DNA from: a virus
Length of the DNA: 23,750 nt
Virus record (IMG/VR): IMGVR_UViG_3300017971_000766
Coordinates: 1-23,750 of that record
Strand: one strand, 5' to 3'
Shown: piece by piece, positions 1-7,682 of the stretch
Layout of the letters: each line of letters opens with the position of its first letter
Numbering within the stretch: position 1 is the stretch's first letter
Made by a program: the position numbers and the translations under genes
Notes under the pieces: generated by a model
What the model was told of the DNA's origin: nothing
Seen by the model: only the letters and a program-made list of their open reading frames with translations
The model's database searches: none

Positions 1-351
1 ATAGTCACAGACGAACAGGGATATCCACAGTTTGTCGCTTTTTCGTATGCAACAGAGCTTATTCTCTACATGGAGTTTGTGATTGGATATTCTTCTGCAT
101 ACGAAGGAGACAATGCAGTCAAGGACGCAGCCGAATCAATCGGGGAGTCTCTGTCTGTGGGAGATGATGTCAGGTTGCTAGAATTCCTTTGTGGAGTCTC
201 GGACGATGTTTTGGGAATCGTGTCGATGGAAGTCAGGGCAAAGTTCGGTAGTGCCCCTGGTCCTGGCGATACTTCTGACTTGCCAGTCGACATTGACGAG
301 ATTGCGACTCTCGACCAGACGAACATTGCTGTTTCTTCCTCTCCGATCTGA
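1..351 (+). CDS. Baseplate J-like protein, C-terminal part (5' end outside window)
   Basis: The reading frame is open from base 1 and ends at TGA 349-351, so only the last 116 residues are present. The segment has the acidic helix followed by a DDVRLLEFLCGVSDDVLGIV stretch. This resembles the end of baseplate J/gp47-like proteins, where a helix that sets the ring interface precedes a 'pGV.dV' strand. Such proteins form the wedge of contractile-tail baseplates. The next gene starts 9 bases later and is the DUF2612-like gene that often follows J-like genes in myophages. The J assignment rests on this weak C-terminal resemblance plus gene order, so it is moderate. Confidence 0.6.
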   Translation: MVTDEQGYPQFVAFSYATELILYMEFVIGYSSAYEGDNAVKDAAESIGESLSVGDDVRLLEFLCGVSDDVLGIVSMEVRAKFGSAPGPGDTSDLPVDIDEIATLDQTNIAVSSSPI

Positions 352-360
352 GTCTGAATC

Positions 361-918
361 ATGCCACCTATCACACCTATTCAGGACCACGTTGCATACG
401 TCTTGGAGGACTTGATATCCTTCTTTTCGAATGCAGAGAATCTAAAGAAATTGATCGGTGTCATTGTTGAAGAGTCAAACGAACTCGAAACAGAACTGGT
501 GAAACTCTGGACAGATACGACTCTGCAAACCGCAACTGGAGACAGTCTGAAGCAGTGGGGTTTGATTGTAGGACAGTCACGTATTGATGGGTGGACAGAC
601 GAAGAATACAGGCTTGCGATTCAGACAAAGATTGACATCAATCTAGGACAAGGAGAGGTAACAAGACTGATCAGAATCATATCAACTCTTGTAGAGACTT
701 CTGTCAGATATCGCCAGCGTGGAAGAGCACATTATTCTCTTGAGTGGTTAACGGCTTCTCCCACTTCTGCACTGTGGCTGGAACACATTGCAAACTCAAT
801 TCGTGATTTGACTCCTGCAGGTGTTTCGTGGGAAGCGGAAGAAGGCAGGCCTGGAGTGTTCAGATTTAACAGTGGACCAGGGTTTGACCAGGGGAAACTA
901 GCAAGTAGGGTAATCTAA
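361..918 (+). CDS. DUF2612-like tail/baseplate protein
   Basis: The protein has 185 residues. After an N-terminal helical part (residues 1-55) comes LKQWGLIVGQSRIDGWTDEE followed by YRLAIQTKIDINLGQGEV. This is the typical signature of DUF2612-type phage proteins: 'L..lG.ivG..R...sDe.YR..i..ki..N...G'. These proteins sit beside baseplate J and act at the tail tip or baseplate, though their exact role is poorly defined. The stop overlaps the next start as TAATG (916-920), showing tight translational coupling to the fibre gene. Structural genes here run on the plus strand, opposite to the replication module. Confidence 0.7.
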   Translation: MPPITPIQDHVAYVLEDLISFFSNAENLKKLIGVIVEESNELETELVKLWTDTTLQTATGDSLKQWGLIVGQSRIDGWTDEEYRLAIQTKIDINLGQGEVTRLIRIISTLVETSVRYRQRGRAHYSLEWLTASPTSALWLEHIANSIRDLTPAGVSWEAEEGRPGVFRFNSGPGFDQGKLASRVI

Positions 919-2219
919 TGGCAGAATCACCTAGCGCAAAGCCTGATATTGACGATCTGCACTGGTGCGATGGGTCAACCCCTGAAGGCAAAACGGAACC
1001 AGACGAAGCAAAGAAAGATGATGGATGGGCTACAGACGATATTCCTCCGAGCGAAGAATTCAACTGGAGATGGAATTTCATCTATACAGTCCTTTCCTGG
1101 ATTGGCTCTGTAATCATTAGAAGGTTCACTTCTTTTTTGAGTGCTGTTGAGGCAGGGCTAGGCAATGGAGACTTGGCCACAATCAGATCGTATGTTTTTT
1201 CTAATGCTCCATTTCAGAGGATTGTTGATGTCCACACAGACATAGAACCATTGGACTGTGACACAGACAACAGATATCTATACTGTGCAGATCATACAGG
1301 TGGATTTGTAAACAACACAGTTCATGCTTTCGAAGTTGACAATCTTGGTCAAGGAGAAGAGGCCTGGATTGCTACACTTTCTGAAGCTGTTTCGAGTCTG
1401 TGTGCACCAGGGTCATATGTCTATGTTGGTTTTGTGTCTACAAGTGGAAATGACAAGGTTGTAGGGCTTGTGCCTTCTACTGGAGCCGTTGCATTGGGCC
1501 CAGTAACGGAAGCCCACAATGAGCCGATCAGAATGATCAAATCCAATGGAAGCAAGGTCGCATATATCCATGGAAGTACTGTTGCAATTCGCAATTCTGC
1601 ACTGTCCAGTATTATCAATTATGTGTTGACCGGAACTTCTCTGGAAGCTTTATGTGTTGATTCTGACTATGCTTTTGCAATAGGTGGAGGCGGAACAAAC
1701 AATATTGTTCAGGTTGATCTTTCGACTGGATCTGCAAGTGTTGCAAACTTTGGAGGAGCGTCCTGGATCCTTGCTGGAATTTGCACAGACGGAACTTTCC
1801 TGTATGTGTATTCAGTCTCAACACAGACTGTATACTGTCTGAAGAAAGATGCCGCTTGGTTCTCTGTTTCTCTTGCAATCTGGAGTACAGATATTTCTTC
1901 TTTGATATCCAGTTCTCCAAGTCCTGTTTATACAGCTGTCGATGACAAGTGGTTGTTTGTCGGTACAGAGAACAGAGCTGTTATTCTAGACAAGCAGACC
2001 GGGGCAGTAATTGAGGCCCCTCCTGCTTCCGAAGCATCTGGTATAATGGGAGTTTGTGCAAATGGAAGAGAGTTCGTTGTTTGTGGCGAGTATTCAAGCA
2101 CAGACTTTTTCTCCAGAATATTTCGCGGTTCCCCTTCTCGTCTCTATATGAAATGCAGTTCTGTTGACATTTACCGACGTCCTTTCTATAACCTTTTCTG
2201 TCCAATCGACGATGCATAA
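918..2219 (+). CDS. Tail fibre-like protein with beta-propeller-like body
   Basis: The protein has 433 residues. Residues 5-65 (acidic, with DGWATDDIPPSEEFNWRWNF) match the N-terminal attachment segment common in phage tail fibres and spikes. A short hydrophobic helix follows at about residues 55-70. Residues 95-400 are strand-rich with repeating units of the type 'DSDYAFAIGGG', 'DGTFLYVYSVS', 'DDKWLFVGTENRAVILDKQTG' and 'NGREFVVCG', which suggests a beta-propeller or similar repeat fold. A receptor-binding or adhesion role is inferred from position and architecture only. Its stop lies inside the start of the endolysin gene (8-base overlap). Confidence 0.6.
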   Translation: MAESPSAKPDIDDLHWCDGSTPEGKTEPDEAKKDDGWATDDIPPSEEFNWRWNFIYTVLSWIGSVIIRRFTSFLSAVEAGLGNGDLATIRSYVFSNAPFQRIVDVHTDIEPLDCDTDNRYLYCADHTGGFVNNTVHAFEVDNLGQGEEAWIATLSEAVSSLCAPGSYVYVGFVSTSGNDKVVGLVPSTGAVALGPVTEAHNEPIRMIKSNGSKVAYIHGSTVAIRNSALSSIINYVLTGTSLEALCVDSDYAFAIGGGGTNNIVQVDLSTGSASVANFGGASWILAGICTDGTFLYVYSVSTQTVYCLKKDAAWFSVSLAIWSTDISSLISSSPSPVYTAVDDKWLFVGTENRAVILDKQTGAVIEAPPASEASGIMGVCANGREFVVCGEYSSTDFFSRIFRGSPSRLYMKCSSVDIYRRPFYNLFCPIDDA

Positions 2220-2946
2220 ACCACTTGTGATCCCTGGGTATCCTTCTCCTTCTGATACACAGATTCGTCTTTTCCAGAAAAACAACAGACTTGTTGTTGA
2301 CGGAATTGTCGGACCAAAGACAAGAGGGGCATGCTGGAGAAAGGAAGGGTCAAAAAGCTATACCCACCTTGCTTGGCATCCAAGGGGAAAGCATGGAGCA
2401 GAGTCATCAAAGGAATGGACTGCAAGGTTTTTTTCAAGGCTTGACAAGCTTCCTCTTTCAGAAGCCAATCTGTTAACTTTGGCTTTTCTGGTATCTTCGG
2501 AATGGAGCTGTGGCCTTGATTACTGCAGTACTCAGGACGGATTAACTATGGGCTTTCGAAGAAGGGCAGGGTCTGGTCTTCCAAAGCTTCTGAAAAAAGA
2601 GATGGGATTTGACATAGGATGCAATCTTCGGCAGGACAACAATGGTCCTCCAATGGACGATCCTGAAATGCGAGAAAGGATAATCAATCTTGCAACTGAT
2701 CCTGGTTGGTGGGAAGTCCAGTTAAGGGAGTGGCTGGAGGTAATCAAAAGACATCTTTCTCGTCATTTTATGACAACAGGAAGAGAGATTGCTTTGTATG
2801 AAAGATCATGTAATAGTTCTCATCGTTGGGTAAATGGTTGTTATTCATACAAGGATCTGGTTGCAAGCTATTCAAAGCACAAGCGTGGTCCTAGCAGGAT
2901 TCGCAGAATTGAAAAGTCGATTCCAGAAGGAGAGAAATGGAGATAG
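2212..2946 (+). CDS. Putative endolysin with N-terminal peptidoglycan-binding domain
   Basis: I chose ATG 2212 rather than the upstream ATG 2164. It gives 244 residues, overlaps the preceding stop by only 8 bases, and starts directly before the domain. Residues 10-42 (DTQIRLFQKNNRLVVDGIVG, then PKTRGACW) match the PG_binding_1 fold, which targets lysins to the cell wall. The remaining 200 residues (including EANLLTLAFLVSSEWSCGLD) are not a catalytic domain I recognise. The Glu in SSEWS could be a glycosidase acid, but that is a guess. The context (fibre before, membrane peptides and a transglycosylase after) supports a role in lysis or virion-associated cell wall digestion. Confidence 0.55.
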   Translation: MHKPLVIPGYPSPSDTQIRLFQKNNRLVVDGIVGPKTRGACWRKEGSKSYTHLAWHPRGKHGAESSKEWTARFFSRLDKLPLSEANLLTLAFLVSSEWSCGLDYCSTQDGLTMGFRRRAGSGLPKLLKKEMGFDIGCNLRQDNNGPPMDDPEMRERIINLATDPGWWEVQLREWLEVIKRHLSRHFMTTGREIALYERSCNSSHRWVNGCYSYKDLVASYSKHKRGPSRIRRIEKSIPEGEKWR

Positions 2947-3236
2947 ATCTTGATCTGGCTTTGTACTTTCTTATTTCTGCTGTTACATATCTTGCGACTG
3001 AATTGAAGAACTATCTTGTGTGGCTCAGGACCAGCAACACAAAGCAAAAAGCGATAGAAGATGTCACAAGTCCAACCCCAATCCGGGCAATCAAAATCGT
3101 CACTATCGAGTCTTCCGACAATCCTATCGTCTCCAATCCTACCGTCACCTCCACAGGCTCCGGGGAAATGGAGCAAGATAGCGATGGGGATTGCAATGTT
3201 GATTGTGATCCTGTCGACTTGGACGATCCTGACTAA
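2937..3236 (+). CDS. Small single-pass membrane protein, holin- or spanin-like
   Basis: The protein has 99 residues. A hydrophobic segment lies at about residues 6-25 (DLALYFLISAVTYLATELKN), followed by a basic turn and a long polar tail ending in Asp-rich sequence with two Cys (CNVDC). The ATG sits inside the end of the endolysin gene behind GAAGGAG, a strong ribosome binding site. One N-terminal membrane segment with a soluble tail fits a holin or an inner-membrane spanin component. No family was recognised. It shares 176 bases with the next ORF in another frame, an arrangement reminiscent of nested Rz/Rz1 genes. Confidence 0.45.
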   Translation: MEIDLDLALYFLISAVTYLATELKNYLVWLRTSNTKQKAIEDVTSPTPIRAIKIVTIESSDNPIVSNPTVTSTGSGEMEQDSDGDCNVDCDPVDLDDPD

Positions 3237-3396
3237 TCTTGGGTGTAGCTCTGCTGTCGCAAACAGCCCTGAAGCCACAGAGAAGCCACAGGACAGTCAA
3301 GACCCTGTCGATGTGCCAGAGTTGGACTTGAATCCTTCAGAGGGCTCCACAGGGCCTGAATCGGGCCGGAAAGAAGGTGTGTCGCCGGGGGAATGA
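3061..3396 (+). CDS. Nested small membrane/lipoprotein-like ORF in the lysis cassette
   Basis: This 111-residue ORF overlaps the previous gene in a different frame. The first 38 residues are Ser/Pro/Gln-rich and may simply be the shadow of the upstream frame. Residues 39-62 (IAMGIAMLIVILSTWTILTN) form a membrane segment followed by LGCSS and a Pro/Glu/Ser-rich tail. From an internal ATG at 3184, preceded by GGAG at about 10 bases, the product would be a 70-residue peptide with a signal-like helix and a Cys soon after it, similar in build to an outer-membrane spanin lipoprotein. The lipobox is imperfect (TNLGC). The stop overlaps the next ATG as ATGA. Confidence 0.4.
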   Translation: MSQVQPQSGQSKSSLSSLPTILSSPILPSPPQAPGKWSKIAMGIAMLIVILSTWTILTNLGCSSAVANSPEATEKPQDSQDPVDVPELDLNPSEGSTGPESGRKEGVSPGE

Positions 3397-3863
3397 CAGC
3401 TAGGCTGGCTGTCTTCGTCTGGAGAATGTGGGCAGTAGGGAGAGTCCCTATTGAATATTCCGTCCCTGCATTTTCTGCTTGTATTCGTTTCGAAGTCGAC
3501 TGCGAGACTCTAGGCGGATATCTGATATCAGAACACGGAAACGACTGGACAGACCAGCCAGAGAAATGCAGCCATCGAAAAGCCTGCGGACCCTACCAGC
3601 TCGTTCGACACTGGCCCCGTGAATTTGGATACGAGTCGGAAGACAGGCTTTGTCCGTGGCTCTCTGCAGAGATTATGGCACAAGTGATTCTGTATTCGGT
3701 CGAGAAGACAAAGAAAGAGAGATCCTCTTTCGACTGGAGAGCTAGACTCAAGTGCTCAAGGAAGAGTCGCGAAACGTGCAAGTTTCCAGTTTTAAAGTGG
3801 AGACGTCTAGAAGATAGGCTTTCCCTTTGGTCTGCAGTCTCTGCATCCCTGGACCAGTCCTAG
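3393..3863 (+). CDS. Lysozyme-like / lytic transglycosylase-like protein
   Basis: The protein has 156 residues. GGYLISEHGND places a candidate catalytic Glu at residue 47, and 17 residues later ACGPYQL (residues 64-70) corresponds to the 'G(L/P).Q' strand of SLT-type transglycosylases and related lysozymes. The following helix EIMAQVILYSVEKTK also fits that fold. It would cut the glycan strand of peptidoglycan, in lysis or from the virion. The start overlaps the previous stop as ATGA (3393-3396). The 3' end overlaps the convergent ASCH gene by 57 bases, so the last codons are coding on both strands. Confidence 0.55.
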   Translation: MTARLAVFVWRMWAVGRVPIEYSVPAFSACIRFEVDCETLGGYLISEHGNDWTDQPEKCSHRKACGPYQLVRHWPREFGYESEDRLCPWLSAEIMAQVILYSVEKTKKERSSFDWRARLKCSRKSRETCKFPVLKWRRLEDRLSLWSAVSASLDQS

Positions 3864-4346
3864 ATCTGTAGAGACCAGGCAACACACCTGCTTTCCGCTT
3901 TCGCAACTGCACTTCGGCCTTTTGGGAGTTGGCCAGTCAGAACGAGTCATCTTCCACTCTATAGAATCAGGAAGAGTCCAGAGTCCTTTTTTGCCTGCAC
4001 AGTAGATTGGCTTTCGAAGCTTCAAAGGTGCAGTGAGCAACCAGCACTTCGGACCTGTAGACCAGGGATCGTTCCTGACAGCAGGATCGTCTACTCCGAG
4101 GATTGCCCTGATTCGAACAGTCCCGAGGATACAGCCAAGTTTGAAAGACTTCGGATCGTGACACTTTGGCCACAGTTTCCGAATCTGTGACTTCTCGAGA
4201 AGTCCGGGATTCCACCTTTTCGAAGTGGCATGAATCGCAATCGTCTGTCCTGTAAGGGAAAGATATCCCCAAGTGCGATTCTCCACTTTCTTCACTCCTT
4301 CGATAATCGCAGAAGCGAAGGGCTGATGTATTGACAGAGCTTTCAT
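3807..4346 (-). CDS. ASCH-domain protein with Cys-rich C-terminus
   Basis: I chose the ATG at 4346 because the protein then begins MKALSIHQPFASAIIEGVKK, the classic start of ASCH/PUA-like domains (usually 'MKALSLrQPwA.lI..G.K..E.R.w'), and GGAG lies 10 bases upstream. ASCH proteins bind RNA or modified nucleosides, and some hydrolyse N4-acetylcytidine. The domain spans about residues 1-130. The C-terminal 45 residues are Cys-rich (PKCSCESGKQVCC, then QGCRDC), which suggests a metal-binding addition not typical of the family. The frame stays open 44 codons upstream of this ATG with protein-like sequence (see 4347-4531). Last gene of the minus-strand module. Confidence 0.75.
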   Translation of the reverse strand: MKALSIHQPFASAIIEGVKKVENRTWGYLSLTGQTIAIHATSKRWNPGLLEKSQIRKLWPKCHDPKSFKLGCILGTVRIRAILGVDDPAVRNDPWSTGPKCWLLTAPLKLRKPIYCAGKKGLWTLPDSIEWKMTRSDWPTPKRPKCSCESGKQVCCLVSTDLGLVQGCRDCRPKGKPIF

Positions 4347-4531
4347 TCTGGCATGTCTCCTATCTTCCAAAGTCACATCGTAGCCTGCTTCTGACAGCAG
4401 GACTTTGGCGAATGATACCGGGTCTTGCCCTGGTTCTAGGTACTTTGCCAGGAATGCTATCAGCCTGAATCCATCGGCCTAGTGTTCGCATCAACCATGC
4501 ATCTGGCATAAATACAATTCTCACAAGCCAT
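4347..4531 (-). pseudogene. Frameshifted small Cys-containing ORF upstream of, and in frame with, the ASCH gene
   Basis: An ATG at 4531, five bases after the primase-helicase stop, opens MACENCIYARCMVDANTRP and then reads into TGA at 4460-4462. In the frame shifted by one base the sequence continues in good protein style (DGFRLIAFLAKYLEPGQDPV, then SFAKVLLSEAGYDVTLEDRR) with no stop straight into the ASCH gene. One extra base near 4473-4479, for example a third C in GGCCG, would join the parts. The result would be a roughly 60-residue small protein or an N-terminal extension of the ASCH protein. CENC...C could bind metal. This could be a real indel, recoding or a sequence error. Confidence 0.45.
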
Positions 4532-4536
4532 GTGTC

Positions 4537-6381
4537 TCACAACGGAATTCCTTCTTCGGGGTCCAGGTACATTGCTTTTTCTTTGTCTAGCTTCATCTCT
4601 ATAAGCGCTTCTCTTCCGTATTCCATTCTTTGTTTCAGTGAGACCACAGCAGCAGGGTATAGACCTAGCTCGTCTCTCAAATCTTCTCTGTCATTCGACC
4701 TTGGTCTGTAGACAGAAAGGACGTTTGCAACGTCCTGAAAGGCTTCTGTGTGTCCTTTGATATCAGAAAGTTGCACGGTGTAATCATCGCGGTTCGTGTA
4801 CTGTTTAGGGGCATTCGAGTGGGCAAGTAGCCACATATGAGATTGAGAAGTAGAAATTATAGTCTGGCAATCCATAATTATTTGGTCTTGTATATCCCAT
4901 CTTTTTCTGGAGTCTCTTTTCGTCATAAAGTGCAAATGATCAACAACAATACAATTACAACACAGTCCTCTCACACAGTAGTCTAAAGTCTCTCTGAACT
5001 TCGCAGAGTCGACAGCTCCGACATGTCGAAACATCACAAACGACTGTCCGAATTCTTCGATAGCCTGAACGCAACTTTCTTTCCCTGCTTTGTAAGGATC
5101 CTTCCCTACATGTCTCCGAATCAGTTTGACCGCTGCAAATGTCGGCCCACCTTCAATGGCACAGACCATGATTTTCTTTCCTGTTGCGGCTTGCCTGTAG
5201 GCTGCATCTAGTACGAAGGTTGTTTTTCCAGCTCCGCTCTGTCCTGTAACAAGCGTCACTTCTCCTGGTCTCCATCCTCCTATTGCTTCGTCGAGACAGT
5301 TCCAGCCAGTAGGCCAGCCTTTAGGGTTCTCTCGGAAGATGGAATCCAGAATGTCTGCTTTCAGGTCCAGGATCGATACTATCTTTTTCTGTCCTACAGA
5401 TTCTGCGTTCCTGACTATAGTCTCGACAGCAGTCCAATCAAGAGACCCTGCTTGGTAGGCCTCGTTTCCGTCTTTGTAACCTTCTGGCCAGTGTCCTACT
5501 TTGCACCTGTAGACACCGATTGATTCTACTGCCTTACTGGCCCCAATCTCTCCAGCCTCGTCATTGTCGAAGCACACAACGACTTCTTCGAACTCTTCCA
5601 GCTGTTTCGAAAAGGTATCCTTCCAGTTACCTTCTCCAGAAGGAACAGAGAACGGACAGATGCCACAGGCCTCCCAATCTCCCTTGTCGAGTTCCCAATC
5701 AATCGCAGACTGAACCACAGACAGACAGTCGATTTCTCCTCCTACAACAAGGGCAGTCTTGTCCTTTCGGAGTCCTATAGGTGCGTATAGGATTTGCGTT
5801 CCACCCTTTATTTGTGAGTATCGAATAGACCCTGCAGATTCAGGTGGAACAGTTCGAAGTTTCACCATTACAGGTTCACTTTTCGAAGCAGGGCCGAAGT
5901 AGGGTATGGAAATGAGTCCTTGTCCTACGACTTTTCCGGTTCGCTTGTCGCCTGGATTCCTTGGGATCCATCCGAGTTTTGCCAGTTTAGAAACTCTGTC
6001 GGAGATTCCTCTGTTTCGAAGGTAGACTCTTGAAGGATCTGCAAGTTTCGAACTCCACAGATACGAAGCCCAGAGTTCCGCTTCAGATCCATGAGACGGT
6101 TCGAAAGCCTTTGACCATTCGAGTTCTTCTTTCCGGCTTTCTCCTGTGAAGTCTCCAATCTCATAGGCGAATCCGAGAAGCCCTTTCAAAGTGTGAAGGT
6201 TGCCTTTCTTACCACAGCTTGCTCGAAGACAACCCCATTGGCCAGTCTTGAGATTCATACTGAATCCTTCAGACTTTCCACACTCTGGACACTTGAACCG
6301 GACTTCTTTCGAACCTAGCTTTTTGAAGGCTATCCCTGCTCGCTTTAGAAACTCGATTGGGGATTCGGAGTGTCCGGTCAA
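4537..6381 (-). CDS. Bifunctional DNA primase-helicase (T7 gp4 / Twinkle type)
   Basis: The 614-residue protein has the full order of the family. A zinc-binding primase head has Cys 31, 34, 51 and 56 (CPEC, then C....C). A Toprim core has GGEID around residue 216 and FDNDEAG at 271-277, which bind Mg2+. A RecA-type replicative helicase has Walker A GQSGAGKT at 380-387, Walker B IVVDH at 478-482, and SDIKGH at 539-544, matching the nucleotide- and DNA-binding loop of T7 gp4. It unwinds the fork and lays down RNA primers. The start codon is TTG, overlapping the previous stop as TTGA (6378-6381), which couples it to the organizer gene. Confidence 0.93.
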   Translation of the reverse strand: MTGHSESPIEFLKRAGIAFKKLGSKEVRFKCPECGKSEGFSMNLKTGQWGCLRASCGKKGNLHTLKGLLGFAYEIGDFTGESRKEELEWSKAFEPSHGSEAELWASYLWSSKLADPSRVYLRNRGISDRVSKLAKLGWIPRNPGDKRTGKVVGQGLISIPYFGPASKSEPVMVKLRTVPPESAGSIRYSQIKGGTQILYAPIGLRKDKTALVVGGEIDCLSVVQSAIDWELDKGDWEACGICPFSVPSGEGNWKDTFSKQLEEFEEVVVCFDNDEAGEIGASKAVESIGVYRCKVGHWPEGYKDGNEAYQAGSLDWTAVETIVRNAESVGQKKIVSILDLKADILDSIFRENPKGWPTGWNCLDEAIGGWRPGEVTLVTGQSGAGKTTFVLDAAYRQAATGKKIMVCAIEGGPTFAAVKLIRRHVGKDPYKAGKESCVQAIEEFGQSFVMFRHVGAVDSAKFRETLDYCVRGLCCNCIVVDHLHFMTKRDSRKRWDIQDQIIMDCQTIISTSQSHMWLLAHSNAPKQYTNRDDYTVQLSDIKGHTEAFQDVANVLSVYRPRSNDREDLRDELGLYPAAVVSLKQRMEYGREALIEMKLDKEKAMYLDPEEGIPL

Positions 6382-6926
6382 CTGTGGCTCCTGATTCTGT
6401 CACGAATGGATTGCTTCTGTTTCGAATTTGTTGCATCTGACATTTCGAGAAAGCGTTCAACGTGGTCTGTGGTTCGACATACTAGTTCAATGTCATTGTA
6501 TGCTTTCTTTCCTGGCTGTTTCGGATTGTAGAAGTCATCTGCAAGCATCGCATCAATAGCGCGCTTCAGATCCTGTGCAGAGAACTCTTGCAGTCGAAGT
6601 CTAATTTTCTCGCGTCGCCTCGGAGTCAATCTTGTCCGCTTGTTTTTTTCTGCGTTCCGTTTCCAGTGTTCGAATATAGAGTTGATGTCATCCGTTCGAA
6701 CAATGGTTTTGTCGATTTCCAGAACAACAGTTCCATCTCTTTTGATGGATGCGAGAATTCTTCCCTTTGCTAATTCTGGAGCGAGCTTATTCCTTATCGC
6801 TTCCTTTACTTCGTCAACTGGTATCTCCAGAAGGAGAGAAACTGTAGACTGTTGAAGCGAGACAACAGGATTTCCAGAGTGCAAAGCGAAGTAATAGAGC
6901 AACCTTGCTCGTAATCTCCATAGCAT
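6378..6926 (-). CDS. Replisome organizer / helicase-loader-like protein
   Basis: I placed the start at ATG 6926 (182 residues), because the only upstream option is a TTG at 6965 and the intervening codons are the shared leader motif. Residues 1-70 look like a small winged-helix domain. The C-terminal 90 residues (SIFEHWKRNAEK, RLTPRRREKIRLRLQEFSAQ, DLKRAIDAMLADDFY, YNDIELVCRTTDHVERFL) match the C-terminal domain of phage replisome organizers (phg_2220_C type): a 'W' helix, 'lTp.Rr..I..rl.efs..dl..AI', and a final 'd...ER'. Such proteins recruit the helicase to the origin. Translational coupling to the primase-helicase agrees with this. Confidence 0.7.
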   Translation of the reverse strand: MLWRLRARLLYYFALHSGNPVVSLQQSTVSLLLEIPVDEVKEAIRNKLAPELAKGRILASIKRDGTVVLEIDKTIVRTDDINSIFEHWKRNAEKNKRTRLTPRRREKIRLRLQEFSAQDLKRAIDAMLADDFYNPKQPGKKAYNDIELVCRTTDHVERFLEMSDATNSKQKQSIRDRIRSHS

Positions 6927-6960
6927 GTCAGTTCCCCTGTCTGTGGCTTTGGGTAGGGTA
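6924..6960 (-). promoter_or_regulatory. Conserved leader motif before the replisome organizer gene
   Basis: Read on the minus strand, CTACCCAAAGCCACAGACAG is followed by GGGAACTGAC and ATG 6926. The CCCAAAGC.ACA block and the GACAG(A/G).GG block recur before at least eight other genes here. The second block supplies the ribosome binding site. The motif decides the start codon for this gene. Confidence 0.6.
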
Positions 6961-6964
6961 GCCA

Positions 6965-6980
6965 AGAGGCTTTTGCCTCT
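6965..6980. repeat. Perfect 6-bp hairpin with T4/A4 loop between SSB and organizer genes
   Basis: AGAGGC and GCCTCT flank a four-base loop. The hairpin lies between the SSB stop (6996-6998) and the leader of the next gene. There is no long T-run after it on the minus strand, so it is more likely an mRNA processing or stability element, or an operator, than a classic terminator. Confidence 0.5.
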
Positions 6981-6995
6981 CGACTCTATAACAGA

Positions 6996-7568
6996 CTAGA
7001 AGGGGACGTCTGCGTCATAATATGTAGTGTCGTCTTCTCCGTTCGAACCGAATCCATCCAACGGCCTTCCGTCGAAGTCCTGGTATGAATCATCAGGAAG
7101 GGGTGGCTCTCCATCGTCGTATGTGGCTAGCATGAGCTTGACCGCTTCCCGTGGAAGTCGGCTGTACTCTTCCGATTGTGCATTCGTGAACTTGCGACCG
7201 TCGTTCCCTTCTGTGTCCTGATTCTTCGTTTCGACGATGCACACCTTTCCGAGCATGTTCCTGGTGACAGACTCCGAGACAAGAGGATTGAGTCCTGCTG
7301 GATCCTTGTCTATCGCCTGGATTCCTGTGGCTCTACAGATCCGCTGTAGTTTGCCGTATCCGTACCAGACTTTCTTACAGATGATGTACTCTCGCCAGTT
7401 CAGACCTTTCTGGGCATCTTCAACGATCGTCCAGCGCAAAGCAATCATTGGATCCCCTTTTCGAGACTCTGTCAGGAAGGCCTTTGTTATTTGTGCGATG
7501 TGTTCTCCTTCTTCGATTATTTCGGATCCGTAGTCTTCGTCTAGGGAAAATGGACTGTCGTTGCTCAT
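6996..7568 (-). CDS. DUF669-type single-stranded DNA-binding protein
   Basis: The protein has 190 residues. The N-terminus MSNDSPFSLDEDYGSEIIEE and the body (IAQITKAFLTESRKGDPMIA, ...ALRWTIVEDAQKGLNWREYI) resemble DUF669 proteins, which in many phages act as the SSB and lie next to a Sak4-type recombinase, as here. The C-terminus is acidic and ends DADVPF. This matches the bacterial SSB tail (D.D.PF) that recruits replication and repair partners. The stop is TAG right after that tail, which shows TAG really terminates in this genome. The N-terminal FSLDEDYGS is shared with the helicase at 11719-13497. Confidence 0.75.
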   Translation of the reverse strand: MSNDSPFSLDEDYGSEIIEEGEHIAQITKAFLTESRKGDPMIALRWTIVEDAQKGLNWREYIICKKVWYGYGKLQRICRATGIQAIDKDPAGLNPLVSESVTRNMLGKVCIVETKNQDTEGNDGRKFTNAQSEEYSRLPREAVKLMLATYDDGEPPLPDDSYQDFDGRPLDGFGSNGEDDTTYYDADVPF

Positions 7569-7682
7569 GTGTTTGTGCTCCTTCGGCGTGGTTATGAGGG
7601 GCCCTCAGAACTCCTGCTTTGGGTTCAGGTGTGTTTCCTTGGTCGGTCCTGTCGAAAGGCTCCAGAGGGTCTGTGGCTTGCG

